A stretch of DNA of 64,000 nt from Methanoregulaceae archaeon (GTDB lineage Archaea > Halobacteriota > Methanomicrobia > Methanomicrobiales > Methanospirillaceae), in contig JACTUB010000002.1 of assembly GCA_015660885.1 (NCBI GenBank), forward strand, positions 90,859 through 154,858, given 5' to 3'. The notes under the pieces were generated by a model. It was not told the DNA's origin. It saw nothing but the letters and a program-made list of their open reading frames with translations, and searched no databases. Shown one piece after another: positions 55,383 through 63,706 of this stretch; the first letter of the stretch is position 1, and the number at the start of each line of letters is the position of its first letter. A program made the position numbers and the translations under genes.

Positions 55383-56255
55383 CTACAGATCTACATCGAG
55401 CCCGAGAATCTTAGTACTTCCACAAAATACGTCGTGGGCGATCCTGACCAGACCCCTTGATGCGCACCATTCATCGAATACTGCCATCTTCCGTCCCAGA
55501 AGCACCTCCACATCAGGAGCGATGACGGGTGCGAGACTTCCGGCAATAGCCACGCGGGCGTGGATGTTTAACAGGAGAAGCGCGGCGCATTCCATCGCTG
55601 CAAACATGGCAACAGACCGCATGCGCTCCTCTTCCGGAAGGGAAAATTTCACTCCTGCATGCTGGAAAGCCTCATTTGCGGTGCACGCTCCCGCATCGAT
55701 CCGCCGTATCGCGTCCACATCGAGGGCGCCATGGAGGAGGCCCGGTGCAAATATGCACGCATCGAAAGCTCCCACCAGTTTTCCGGCAGTGACAAGCAGC
55801 GTAACCGTATTTGAGCTCACATCGGTAACAATTATATCATCACCAAGGGCAGAACAAACTTCGTAAGCAATCCCGATCTTTTCAGGACTTGACTGGTGTG
55901 AATATGCCTTGAAGCGGAGATCCGTGGGAGATCTTCGGTGAAGACCCGGAATGACGACAGCAGGAATGCCGCTCTTTTCAACCTCATCAAAAACCCTGGT
56001 TCCACCCCCGATATGCTGCCCTGCGCCCTCCTGACTGATGAGTCCCCGGTTTTTCACCTTGTTAATACTGGTGATTGATGAAATATTGTCACCCATCGAA
56101 TAACAGATAGCAATTCCTTCAATTTCATCAACCGGGCATAATCTTGAGAGATCCTGAACTGAGAACGTTTTTGCAGCCTCTCGCGAGATCTTGAATGTTC
56201 CCGATTCTCCGGCAAATCGCATTGCCGTTGTACCGTGATCAATCCCGATGAACAT
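55383..56255 (-). CDS. methanogenesis marker protein 12
   Basis: This 290-residue protein has a sugar-kinase/acetate-kinase-like ATPase fold: the start FIGIDHGTTAMRFAGESG is the phosphate 1 loop, and GGGTRVFDEVEKSGIPAVVIPG and FDACIFAPGLLHGALDVDAIRR belong to the family. It is found in methanogens and counted among proteins marking methanogenesis, but its activity is unknown. It is divergent from the epimerase gene with a 36-bp gap, and 41 bp upstream of porG on the same strand. Confidence 0.87.
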   Translation of the reverse strand: MFIGIDHGTTAMRFAGESGTFKISREAAKTFSVQDLSRLCPVDEIEGIAICYSMGDNISSITSINKVKNRGLISQEGAGQHIGGGTRVFDEVEKSGIPAVVIPGLHRRSPTDLRFKAYSHQSSPEKIGIAYEVCSALGDDIIVTDVSSNTVTLLVTAGKLVGAFDACIFAPGLLHGALDVDAIRRIDAGACTANEAFQHAGVKFSLPEEERMRSVAMFAAMECAALLLLNIHARVAIAGSLAPVIAPDVEVLLGRKMAVFDEWCASRGLVRIAHDVFCGSTKILGLDVDL

Positions 56256-56291
56256 ACCACTAATCCTATAGTATGGGCGACATATTAGGTA

Positions 56292-57242
56292 ATGATGTTT
56301 GATGTCGTGACGGGTGGCGCCGGGTTCATCGGTTCACACCTTGTTGATACGCTCGTCGCACAGGGTAACGAGGTCCTGGTGATCGATTCCCTCTGTGCCG
56401 GGCGAAAGGAGACGATTGCACGGCATATTGATTCATGCAAGGTACGGTTTGTGGAAAAAGACCTGCTCGGCGATGGGTGGCAGGATGCTATCCAGGGAGC
56501 GGACCGGCTCTTTCATCTCGCGGCGGATCCCGACGTCCGCCAGAGCGCGATGAAACCTGACCCGACCATGCAGAACAATATCATGGCAACGTACAAGGTC
56601 CTTGAAGTCATGCGCCGGCACAAGGTCCCGGAACTGATATTCACTTCGACATCAACGGTCTACGGTGACGCAGACATTATCCCGACACCGGAGAGCTATA
56701 CCCCGCTTGAGCCTATCTCTGTGTACGGGGCGAGCAAGCTCGCCTGCGAGGCGCTGATCTCCGCCTACTGCCACTCGTTTGGGATGAAGGCATGGATATT
56801 CCGCTTTGCCAATATCATCGGTTCGCGAAGTGGTCACGGTGTAATCACCGATTTTATCAGGAAACTTGAAAAAAATCCCGCTGAACTGGAGATCCTCGGT
56901 GACGGGAAACAGACAAAATCCTATCTCGAAGTGCACGAGTGCATAGCCGCGATGCTCTTTGCGGTGGGTCACGCACGGGGCACTGTCAATACGTTTAATA
57001 TCGGCTCGGAAGACTGGATCGACGTTTTAAATATCGCGAAGATTGTCACTGAGGAGATGCACCTTGCTGATACAAAGTTCAGGTTTACGGGAGGTGAACG
57101 CGGGTGGGTTGGTGATGTCCCGAAGATGCAGCTGGCGATCGACAGGATCAAAGCCCTCCGCTGGAAACCTCAGGTCGGTTCACGTGAAAGCGTGCGGATA
57201 GCGGTCCGGGCTATGCTCGCAGAACGAGAACAGATTCAATGA
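56292..57242 (+). CDS. NAD-dependent sugar-nucleotide epimerase/dehydratase (UDP-glucose 4-epimerase-like)
   Basis: This 316-residue extended short-chain dehydrogenase has the dinucleotide loop VTGGAGFIGSHLVDTL, the FHLAADPDVRQS motif, a catalytic Ser-Tyr-Lys (STSTVYGDAD and VYGASKLACEAL) and the substrate part RFANIIGSRSGHGVITDFI. GalE-like proteins interconvert UDP-sugars for glycan synthesis. The exact substrate is uncertain. It is followed after 25 bp by the phosphoglycerate mutase gene on the same strand, probably one transcript. Confidence 0.88.
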   Translation: MMFDVVTGGAGFIGSHLVDTLVAQGNEVLVIDSLCAGRKETIARHIDSCKVRFVEKDLLGDGWQDAIQGADRLFHLAADPDVRQSAMKPDPTMQNNIMATYKVLEVMRRHKVPELIFTSTSTVYGDADIIPTPESYTPLEPISVYGASKLACEALISAYCHSFGMKAWIFRFANIIGSRSGHGVITDFIRKLEKNPAELEILGDGKQTKSYLEVHECIAAMLFAVGHARGTVNTFNIGSEDWIDVLNIAKIVTEEMHLADTKFRFTGGERGWVGDVPKMQLAIDRIKALRWKPQVGSRESVRIAVRAMLAEREQIQ

Positions 57243-57267
57243 TGGCACGCACCAGACCAGATATCCG

Positions 57268-58434
57268 ATGCCGGGAATTCTTGTGAAGTATATCGTTATT
57301 CTTGGAGATGGCATGGCGGACGAGCCGCTTGTGCAGCTGGGGGGCAAAACCCCTCTTGAATATGCAAAAACACCGAATATGGACCGAATGGCAAAAGACG
57401 GTGCTTGCGGAATGATAAGGACAATTCCTGATAACTTTGAAGCAGGAAGCGATATTGCCAACATGTCCATCCTTGGATATGCACCTCAGCAGTACTACAC
57501 CGGAAGGGGGCCGCTGGAAGCGCTGAGCATGGGAATTGAGCTTGGTGCAAACGATGTCGCGTATCGCTGCAACCTGGTAACCGTCCAAAACGCTGCAATG
57601 GTGGATTTCTCAGCCGGGCATATCTCCAGTGCCGAGGCTATCGCGCTTTTTGCATCCCTGGAAAAAGAGATCCCGGAAGTAGTATTCCGGGCTGGCATCA
57701 GCTACCGCAACCTGCTGGTCATTCATGGGGGAAAAGGAGTTTCCTCGACACCACCTCATGATATCGTAGGGAAAAAGATTGCTGAATTTCTTCCAAAAGG
57801 AGATGATGCAGCCCTGCTCCGGCATTGCATGGAAAAGAGCAGGCAGATATTTGCTGATCACCCGGTAAATACTGCACGGAGCAGTTCGGGAAAGCCCCCG
57901 GCGACCCAGATCTGGCCGTGGAGCGGGGGACACAAACCTATGTTTCCCCGGTTTGAAGATAAGTATGGGAAGAAAGGAGGTATAATCTCGGCAGTCGACC
58001 TCCTGAAAGGAATCGCCCGCTGCGCCGGAATGGAAATAATTACAGTTCCTGGCGCCACCGGCTATCTTGATACCGATTATACAGCAAAAGGACGGTATGC
58101 GCTTGAGGCGATCCAACACCTTGACTTCCTCTATCTCCATATCGAAGCCCCGGATGAAGCCGGGCACCTGGGAAATATCAAGGAAAAGGTTCGAGCTATC
58201 GAGCGGGTAGACGACGTTGTCGGGATGATCCTTGATGAGTTTGAGGGGGTTCTCGCTGTGCTTCCCGATCACCCAACCCCGATAAACCTCAAGACGCATA
58301 CGAGAGATCCGGTCCCCTTTGTTGTGCGGGGAAAAGGAAAAGATACGACTGAACATTTTTCGGAACGGGAAGCCAGTAACAGACGGTTCGGGACGAAAAA
58401 TGCAGTGGACTTTCTCAACTTTCTCTTTTCATGA
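57268..58434 (+). CDS. apgM: 2,3-bisphosphoglycerate-independent phosphoglycerate mutase, archaeal type
   Basis: This 388-residue alkaline-phosphatase-superfamily enzyme interconverts 2- and 3-phosphoglycerate in gluconeogenesis. Motifs: IVILGDGMADEPLVQLGGKTP (split 9-29), the serine nucleophile in GSDIANMSILGY, IWPWSGGHKPMFPRF, and HIEAPDEAGHLGN with metal ligands. ATG at 57268 gives five extra residues; a GTG at 57283 fits the family start better. Length is normal for the archaeal form. Confidence 0.92.
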   Translation: MPGILVKYIVILGDGMADEPLVQLGGKTPLEYAKTPNMDRMAKDGACGMIRTIPDNFEAGSDIANMSILGYAPQQYYTGRGPLEALSMGIELGANDVAYRCNLVTVQNAAMVDFSAGHISSAEAIALFASLEKEIPEVVFRAGISYRNLLVIHGGKGVSSTPPHDIVGKKIAEFLPKGDDAALLRHCMEKSRQIFADHPVNTARSSSGKPPATQIWPWSGGHKPMFPRFEDKYGKKGGIISAVDLLKGIARCAGMEIITVPGATGYLDTDYTAKGRYALEAIQHLDFLYLHIEAPDEAGHLGNIKEKVRAIERVDDVVGMILDEFEGVLAVLPDHPTPINLKTHTRDPVPFVVRGKGKDTTEHFSEREASNRRFGTKNAVDFLNFLFS

Positions 58435-58537
58435 GTTGTGCGGCATCAGTCCCCTGCTTCATCATCAGTTCAGTGGGGGTAACTTTCATCATCTGCGCAC
58501 ACTCACCTGCGGATATTATTAATTTCTTGCAGGGCAA

Positions 58538-58684
58538 TTATCTTTTATGCCTTACAAGAACATCGATGCCGGTGCGTACCTTAACAACCAGGTAACAACC
58601 GGGATCATTGCTCAGGAGGATGCCGATAATACCGATGATAAGACATGCGATAACAAGTACCGCCAGTTTTTTGGATTTCCCCAT
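58538..58684 (-). CDS. small membrane protein (48 aa)
   Basis: This 48-codon frame begins MGKSKKLAVLVIACLIIGII and continues GILLSNDPGCYLVV, a single hydrophobic helix after a Lys-rich start, then a short basic tail ending RHKR. AGGAAA precedes the ATG at suitable spacing. It begins 12 bp after the lemA stop on the same strand, so it is likely co-transcribed with it. The family is not known to me; a membrane partner of LemA is possible. Confidence 0.5.
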   Translation of the reverse strand: MGKSKKLAVLVIACLIIGIIGILLSNDPGCYLVVKVRTGIDVLVRHKR

Positions 58685-58696
58685 GGTAATTTCCTA

Positions 58697-59266
58697 TCAG
58701 AACTCAATCTTTGGGGGTGTCTTGATCGCTTCTGCGAACTGCAGGTACTCAAGCTTGACTAACCCAACCAGCCGACCGATGAATTTTGATGGGATCGTAT
58801 CCATCATCGTGTTGAACTCCTGCGAGATGTTGTTGTAGGTGTATCGCTGGCGGGCGATCTCTTCTTCGATACTCTTGACAGAATCCATGAGACTGGTGAC
58901 TGTTGTATTGGTCTTTAGGACAGGATAATTCTCAGCGACCGCTAACAGGCGCCCGAAGATTGACCGGGACGCGGCTTCTACCTTGTCTATGTCACCGGGA
59001 GAGGCGGTTGCCACGCTTGCCCGCATCGCGGTCACCTGTACAAACGTTTCTCTTTCGAACTTCGCATAGCTCTTTACCGCACCAAGCAGCTGGTCGATCA
59101 TGTCCAGCCGTTTTTTCATGGCCACACGGATCTGACCAAGGGTTGCTTCAGAGGAATTTTTCAGGCTGTAGAAACGGTTGTAGATCCCCACAGACCGGAA
59201 AAGAAGTACGATGATAATAACGACTATGACGCCCAGCACGATCCAGCTTACGATATCTCCCAGCAT
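58697..59266 (-). CDS. lemA: LemA family protein
   Basis: This 189-residue protein has one N-terminal membrane helix (about 5-25), then a long four-helix region with the family motifs YNRFYSLKNSSEATLGQIRV, RLDMIDQLLGAVKSYAKFER and RQRYTYNNISQEFNTMMDTI, ending in KIEF. The bulk faces outside or inside the membrane as a bundle. LemA proteins occur across bacteria and archaea; their role is uncertain, probably envelope-related. A small membrane protein gene follows on the same strand. Confidence 0.9.
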   Translation of the reverse strand: MLGDIVSWIVLGVIVVIIIVLLFRSVGIYNRFYSLKNSSEATLGQIRVAMKKRLDMIDQLLGAVKSYAKFERETFVQVTAMRASVATASPGDIDKVEAASRSIFGRLLAVAENYPVLKTNTTVTSLMDSVKSIEEEIARQRYTYNNISQEFNTMMDTIPSKFIGRLVGLVKLEYLQFAEAIKTPPKIEF

Positions 59267-59429
59267 GTTTTCTCAGAGTATTGATGATCATTCAAAATGA
59301 TAAGGTGATTGAGAAAGATAGTCAGCTTAATCTGAAAATGAGTGCTGTCTGGAAATTGTCACCTCTTAAATAGGACCTTGGTAGTAATGAGGAAGGTTTA
59401 CAAAAAAAATGTACCATTACGATCCGGAA

Positions 59430-59549
59430 TTATCTCCGGATCCGGGAATATATGACAACCGCACCGATTGCAAGGGCACCAAAAATGACCGCAACCAGGC
59501 CTCTCAGGGCAAGAGATTTTCTATCGACGATATTATAGAGACTAAACAT
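59430..59549 (-). CDS. tiny membrane protein (39 aa)
   Basis: A 39-codon frame reads MFSLYNIVDRKSLALRGLVA, then VIFGALAIGAVVIYSRIRR and a stop. The last half is a membrane helix with the Arg-rich end common to membrane anchors. On the minus strand an AAATTTAATATT-like TATA element at about 59575-59587 is about 32 bp before the ATG, giving a very short leader. It lies alone in a 500-bp gap between lemA and the DedA gene. No family known. Confidence 0.4.
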   Translation of the reverse strand: MFSLYNIVDRKSLALRGLVAVIFGALAIGAVVIYSRIRR

Positions 59550-59769
59550 AACGTATCAGCTATGCGAATTGGCACTGACAATATTAAATTTTGGTAATTG
59601 TTCGCCATTCGCTTCGAAAAAACAGTGGAATAGTGTTGTTATGGAAGGGTGCGATACCAACTACACCTTTTCTTTGCCAAAATGCTGCTAAGACCGTCTC
59701 TCGTTTCTGGTTTTTAAAAAAATATTTATCCGTATGAAGTCAGAGCAGAAGAACGTTGTTGGGATTTTC

Positions 59770-60450
59770 TTATTCCGGTGTACGGTTGCCTTTTCGTTTC
59801 ACGTAATCGCGGGCAAATATTACCAGCACGATGATGATCGCGACTGCCATGATAATGATGAAGAGGTCCGTGAGATCATCGAGGTACTGGTTTATGATAG
59901 CGATGCTCCCGATATAATATCCAAGGACCAGGAGTGTCCCACACCAGATTGCCGAACTGATAAGATTGAATATTACGTACCTGCGGTACTCCATCGAGTC
60001 TACACCCGCGATGAATGACGGCAGGTTCAGAACCGGCATAAACCGGCTGAGGATCAGCGCTGCCGGGCCGAACCGCCCCATTATATCGAGAGCCTTCTGG
60101 ACATTCGTGTCGTGGAAGACGAGCGAGCATGCCTCCCGGCATATCTCAAACCCGAACAGCCTCCCACTCCAGTAGTTGATCTCATACCCTGCAAACCCAC
60201 CTCCGACGGCCATGACAAACAGCCATTCCATCGACAAACTATTGTCTATGGCTGCTGCTCCGATCAAGATCAGGAACAGGTTGTCGGGGATCGGACCGCC
60301 AACGACCGTGGACGTGAACATGATAACAACGAAGATCAGCAGGTATGCCCATATCCCGTACTGGAGGATCTGGTCCGTGATGGAGACACGGGTAAGCGGC
60401 AGCAGGGTTGCAATGATGGGAAGCACGGTATACCGATTATCTCCGTTCAT
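59770..60450 (-). CDS. DedA/VTT-family membrane protein
   Basis: This 226-residue protein has the DedA family pattern: hydrophobic segments with GPIPDNLFLILIGAAA, GGGFAGYEINYWSGRLFGFE, FGPAALILSRFMPVLN (the conserved Arg and Pro) and LPSFIAGVDSMEYRRYV. DedA-type proteins are linked to lipid scrambling or flipping. It is cytoplasmic-membrane embedded, with a basic C-terminus. A T-rich tract after the stop could be its terminator. Confidence 0.87.
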   Translation of the reverse strand: MNGDNRYTVLPIIATLLPLTRVSITDQILQYGIWAYLLIFVVIMFTSTVVGGPIPDNLFLILIGAAAIDNSLSMEWLFVMAVGGGFAGYEINYWSGRLFGFEICREACSLVFHDTNVQKALDIMGRFGPAALILSRFMPVLNLPSFIAGVDSMEYRRYVIFNLISSAIWCGTLLVLGYYIGSIAIINQYLDDLTDLFIIIMAVAIIIVLVIFARDYVKRKGNRTPE

Positions 60451-60548
60451 GCTATATGAATCTCATCTTTATGAGGATCCGGGATTTTCAAAAAAAAAAG
60501 AATTTCAAGGAGGGAATATCTCAATTGTGCAAGATATTTGGCATCTTT

Positions 60549-60813
60549 TCTTGAAACTTCCTCGATGTTTACTCCGAAATACCATGAAATTTTAAAGCAA
60601 GATTCACGGGATTGCACGTACCTTTTCGATGGCAAGAATAGTCTGGCGGTGGATACCGATGGCCTGAGCTAGATGGTCCTGAGTCAGGTTATGCATAGCC
60701 CGTAATAACTTGATCTTATTCTTAATCGGTATCAAAATCTCCTTATTTTTTTGAATAATAAATCCGGAAACCGACAAACAGGAAAATCATCAGGCACAGG
60801 AGACCATCTTGAT
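60549..60813 (-). pseudogene. decayed copy of the DUF2178/XRE pair
   Basis: Read on the minus strand this first gives GLLCLMIFLFVGFRIYYSKK and a stop (the C-terminal helix of DUF2178), then IPIKNKIKLLRAMHNLTQDH, LAQAIGIHRQTILAIEK (a helix-turn-helix), then after a frameshift and small deletion FKISWYFGVNIEEV. The same series is intact at 62817-63471. The upstream part of the membrane protein is missing and no start codon remains for the regulator. It is a dead duplicate or a deletion product of the pair. Confidence 0.7.
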
Positions 60814-60943
60814 TTGCGAATAATAAAGTTGCGGACAGAATTTGATGACGAATGGGATAAAGATTGTATCAGTTTTATTGAATTATCCTTTTGGAGTGGA
60901 CAGACCTCACTATTGGTAGGATAAAAAAGGGAAGGTGGTTGAC

Positions 60944-62161
60944 TCAATGGCGTTTTCTGCCTGACATTATAAGGGAGACTATCCCCATAATCCCTATCGC
61001 TCCCAAAGGAGCGAGTGGGGTCAGAGGGGAATTGGCGGAGCCTGATCCCCTATTTACCGTGATGTAGGATGACTTTGTTACCGGATTACTCCCTTCCGGA
61101 TAGTTCGCAGTCAGAATTACCGTATAGGTACCGGGAATTACATACGTGTAGGTTGGGTCGCGTTCCGTACTGGTACCTCCGTCACCGAAATCCCATGACC
61201 ACGAGGTTGGCGCTCCGGAAGACGACACGGTGAACTGCACGGTAAGAGGAGCAGTTCCTGACGTGGGCGTCCCACTAAATGAAAGGGTCGGGAATGTAGG
61301 TTCCTGCGTCGGTGTGGCGGTGGTTGTCATCGTCACTTCAGCGACCGGGGCGGTGCTCACAGTAAGATAATCAGACTGTATTGACTGGTTGATTCCCGCA
61401 GAGTTTTCAGCCGTCAGTGATACGGAATACGTACCAGGGTTTGTGTAGGTGTGCGAAGGGTTTTGTTCAGCACTTGTCTCATCATCGCCAAAATCCCACG
61501 ACCATGACGTCGGGGAGTTAGTGGAAGTGTCCGTGAACTCAACGGTAAACGGGGCAGTACCGGATGTCTCTGATGCGTAAAATGAAGCAAGTGGTACGTC
61601 ACTTACGGTAATGTACCCGGTCTGGGTGGCGGTGTTGCTGCCCGCTGTGTTGGTCGCGGTGAGCGACACGGTATAATTTCCCGCAGTCGAGTACGTGTTG
61701 GCAGGGTTCTGTGCCGTGCTGGTATTCCCATCGCCAAAATCCCATGACCAGGACGTCGGGGAGTTAGTGGAAGTGTCCGTGAACTGAACCGTTAGAGGGA
61801 CGGAACCGGAAGTTGGAGTCCCGGTAAAGCCTGCAACGGGGGATACGGGCACGGTTGTGGTCGTTGTAGCGGGTGCTGTTGTAGTTGTTGTTACTGGTGC
61901 GGTTGTGGTCGTTGTAGCGGGTGCTGTTGTAGTTGTTGTTACTGGTGCGGTTGTGGTCGTTGTAGCGGGTGCTGCTGTAGTTGTTGTTACCGGTACGGTT
62001 GTGGTCGTTGTAGTGACGGTAGAATTAGCCGCAGCTGCCGGCACGGCAATACATGCAATAAAAAAGAACCCGACACAGATTATTAAAAAAGTATGGGAGT
62101 TGAAAAATCCCTCTGGATAAATGAGAACATCTTTCTTATTGTCCGGGGGTCTGGGTTGCAT
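60944..62161 (-). CDS. triple-PKD surface protein with Thr/Pro repeat linker
   Basis: This 405-residue protein has a hydrophobic export signal (about 20-43, ending VPAAAANS), a 55-residue linker of Thr runs broken by APV/APA, three PKD domains with the family's SWSWDFGDG motif (WSWDFGDGNTST, WSWDFGDDETSA, WSWDFGDGGTST) at about 105-185, 190-270 and 290-365, then a stalk and a final membrane helix with GRKRH. PKD domains are extracellular beta-sandwiches used for adhesion or cell contact. The chosen ATG (62161) overlaps the end of the lipoprotein gene by 26 bases, so they are likely translationally coupled. Confidence 0.83.
   Translation of the reverse strand: MQPRPPDNKKDVLIYPEGFFNSHTFLIICVGFFFIACIAVPAAAANSTVTTTTTTVPVTTTTAAPATTTTTAPVTTTTTAPATTTTTAPVTTTTTAPATTTTTVPVSPVAGFTGTPTSGSVPLTVQFTDTSTNSPTSWSWDFGDGNTSTAQNPANTYSTAGNYTVSLTATNTAGSNTATQTGYITVSDVPLASFYASETSGTAPFTVEFTDTSTNSPTSWSWDFGDDETSAEQNPSHTYTNPGTYSVSLTAENSAGINQSIQSDYLTVSTAPVAEVTMTTTATPTQEPTFPTLSFSGTPTSGTAPLTVQFTVSSSGAPTSWSWDFGDGGTSTERDPTYTYVIPGTYTVILTANYPEGSNPVTKSSYITVNRGSGSANSPLTPLAPLGAIGIMGIVSLIMSGRKRH
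61852..62014. repeat. 48-bp tandem repeat inside the PKD gene
   Basis: Three full copies and one partial copy of a 48-bp unit start at 61852, 61900, 61948 and 61996 with one or two base differences. They encode a 16-residue unit of Thr runs with APV and APA, the linker of the PKD surface protein. Near-identity suggests recent expansion and variable length between strains. Confidence 0.85.
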
Positions 62162-62582
62162 TGTAACCACCACTTCTGGCGCGGCCGCCAGCAGGAATTC
62201 CCAGAGCATCACGGAGCTGCTGTGGTGTGACTCCCAGATTTTGTGCCACATCGGTTAGATTCCAGTGTTGACCCTGTGTTGCATTCCCGATGCCCAGCGC
62301 ATCTGAGAGCTGCTGCTCGGTCACCCCTAACTTCGTTGCTGCGGAAGCAAGATCCAGCTGGGGGTGCGTGCCATTGCCCATAGTGCGGTTATGATACTGC
62401 CCAGAATAGGATCCTGCTTGGCCGGCAGGTGTTCCCGGCTGTTCTGTTCCCTGGACTGACGGTGCGGTATTCCCGGTCTGCTGACTCTGAGTATTGTCAG
62501 CATTCTGGACACAACCTGCCGTAATGATTCCCACTGCAAAGACAAGTGAAATTACCAGTGTTATGAGATACGTCTTTTTCAT
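62136..62582 (-). CDS. lipoprotein with twin helical repeats
   Basis: This 148-residue protein starts with a lipoprotein signal ending GIITAGC (lipid Cys24) and a Gln/Gly/Thr-rich linker. Two related 21-residue helical repeats follow: ASAATKLGVTEQQLSDALGI and TDVAQNLGVTPQQLRDALGI, separated by a Gly/Asn-rich spacer. GAGGATGAGG before the ATG is a strong ribosome binding site. Three 21-bp direct repeats lie upstream. It is probably the first gene of an operon with the PKD surface protein, which overlaps its end. Function unknown. Confidence 0.75.
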   Translation of the reverse strand: MKKTYLITLVISLVFAVGIITAGCVQNADNTQSQQTGNTAPSVQGTEQPGTPAGQAGSYSGQYHNRTMGNGTHPQLDLASAATKLGVTEQQLSDALGIGNATQGQHWNLTDVAQNLGVTPQQLRDALGIPAGGRARSGGYNATQTPGQ

Positions 62583-62620
62583 AACCTCATCCTCTTTTGA
62601 TTTCAGTAATATGTTCGCTA

Positions 62621-62632
62621 CCTATTAAAAGT
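62621..62632 (-). promoter_or_regulatory. TATA box of the lipoprotein/PKD operon
   Basis: The minus strand reads ACTTTTAATAGG, centred about 45 bp before the ATG at 62582. The predicted leader of about 18 nt holds the GAGGATGAGG ribosome binding site. The 21-bp repeats lie directly upstream of this box. Confidence 0.5.
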
Positions 62633-62640
62633 TACTCATA

Positions 62641-62698
62641 AGCTACATATTGTAATTAAAAAACTACATATTATAATTCATAAACTACATTTTATTGT
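62641..62698. repeat. 21-bp-spaced direct repeats, likely operator
   Basis: Units with the core CTACAT followed by an AT-rich tail start at 62643, 62664 and 62685, exactly 21 bp apart (two turns of the helix); a degenerate fourth unit (CTATTA) fits at 62622. They lie just upstream of the TATA box of the lipoprotein operon on the minus strand. A protein that binds one face of the DNA, perhaps the XRE regulator encoded next door, is a likely user. One more AAACTACAT occurs at 63641-63649. Confidence 0.6.
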
Positions 62699-62816
62699 TT
62701 ATACATAACTTTGATTATTGTATACCCCACACACAAAAAATGAGATCTGTTGTAGCTCTTGTTCTTCCCAGGGATTTTTTGAGCGGGTGCAAAAGATGTT
62801 TTAGTAAAAGATTATC

Positions 62817-63035
62817 TCAGGTTTCCATGATAGTCGGAGTCTTTTCATTAAAAATAAAAACTTCCTCGACGTTTACCCCAAAATACCGTGAAATTTTAAA
62901 GGCGAGATCCAGAGACGGTACATACTTCTCCTTCTCGATAGCAAGAATAGTCTGCCTGTTGACACCGATGGCGTCTGCAAGATGTTCTTGGGTCAGATTA
63001 TGCATAGCCCGGAATATTTTGATTTTATTCTTCAT
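62817..63035 (-). CDS. XRE-family transcriptional regulator
   Basis: This 72-residue protein is a single helix-turn-helix of the compact XRE/Cro type: MKNKIKIFRAMHNLTQEHLA then DAIGVNRQTILAIEKEKY and VPSLDLAFKISRYFGVNVEEVF. Its start ATG lies inside the last codons of the DUF2178 gene, so translation is coupled. Such small XRE proteins next to DUF2178 membrane proteins are a recurring pair in archaea and bacteria; the membrane protein may control the regulator. Confidence 0.88.
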   Translation of the reverse strand: MKNKIKIFRAMHNLTQEHLADAIGVNRQTILAIEKEKYVPSLDLAFKISRYFGVNVEEVFIFNEKTPTIMET

Positions 63036-63471
63036 CGGTGTCAAATTCTCCGTATTTTTTTGCATAATAAATTCTGAAACCGACATGCAGGAAAATCATC
63101 AGGCACAGGAGGCCAAGCTGGATATATCCCATCAGTCGTGGTGGTAAAATGACTGGGGTATGTATTGAAGGAGAAAGGCGGGGAAACTCTGGAATGTGAA
63201 GCAGTTCCATGACGGCACCAATCGAAAATAAACAGAATATAATCCAAAAGATCTGCATCGTCCGAATGGTTGCCTGTTCGGTAATCTTTATGTCCCGTTC
63301 ATCATCAACTTTATCCGTAACTTTATTCCTCGCCAAAATAATCAATACGACCCCCACGATGAAAGCCAATTCAATGAAGAGGGAGACGTGAAGCTCTACG
63401 GAGTACCAGAAAATGAGGAGCAGGGCAAAAGCGATGCATCCAACCAAAAGATAGAATATATTTTTTTTCAT
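63025..63471 (-). CDS. DUF2178 membrane protein
   Basis: This 148-residue protein has four hydrophobic helices in two pairs (about 5-22, 28-47, then 75-95 and 118-138), with the charged loop NKVTDKVDDERDIKITEQAT between the pairs, a DUF2178 family mark. The C-terminus is acidic (GEFDTDEE). The ATG at 63471 is preferred to the longer frame. It overlaps and is coupled with the XRE regulator gene. It may sense a membrane signal and hold or release the regulator; this is inference. Confidence 0.8.
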   Translation of the reverse strand: MKKNIFYLLVGCIAFALLLIFWYSVELHVSLFIELAFIVGVVLIILARNKVTDKVDDERDIKITEQATIRTMQIFWIIFCLFSIGAVMELLHIPEFPRLSPSIHTPVILPPRLMGYIQLGLLCLMIFLHVGFRIYYAKKYGEFDTDEE

Positions 63472-63500
63472 GCTGTCACATCTATTGGGATTCAAAGAAT

Positions 63501-63512
63501 ATTCATATAACT
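63501..63512 (-). promoter_or_regulatory. TATA box of the DUF2178/XRE operon
   Basis: The minus strand reads AGTTATATGAAT, centred about 35 bp before the ATG at 63471. The predicted leader is about 9 nt. Confidence 0.5.
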
Positions 63513-63706
63513 TGATCAGATAACATTTTCGTTTGGTCGGTATCAATGTCTTGGAATTAATAATGTATTTGTTTTCCCTCCATTTAATTGTTACTTATAT
63601 TAGATAATTAGATACTTTTAAATGTCAAAATGTCGTATACAAACTACATGGTGTGTGCCCAACACTACACCAACACCGGTCAAATGAACCAGGAGAACAA
63701 ACCACT

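Noticed and set aside
60732..60947. 71-codon minus-strand frame
   Set aside because: It reads the decayed DUF2178 segment in the wrong phase; the same wrong-phase peptide appears over the intact copy.
61857..62120. Val-rich plus-strand frame of 87 codons
   Set aside because: It is the reverse of the Thr/Pro linker repeat of the PKD gene; Val runs arise from antisense Thr codons.
62641..62698. CRISPR-like array
   Set aside because: Units are too short and AT-rich, spacers are only part of a 21-bp period, and no cas genes are present.
62695..63147. 150-codon plus-strand frame
   Set aside because: Antisense to the XRE regulator, whose helix-turn-helix is clear.
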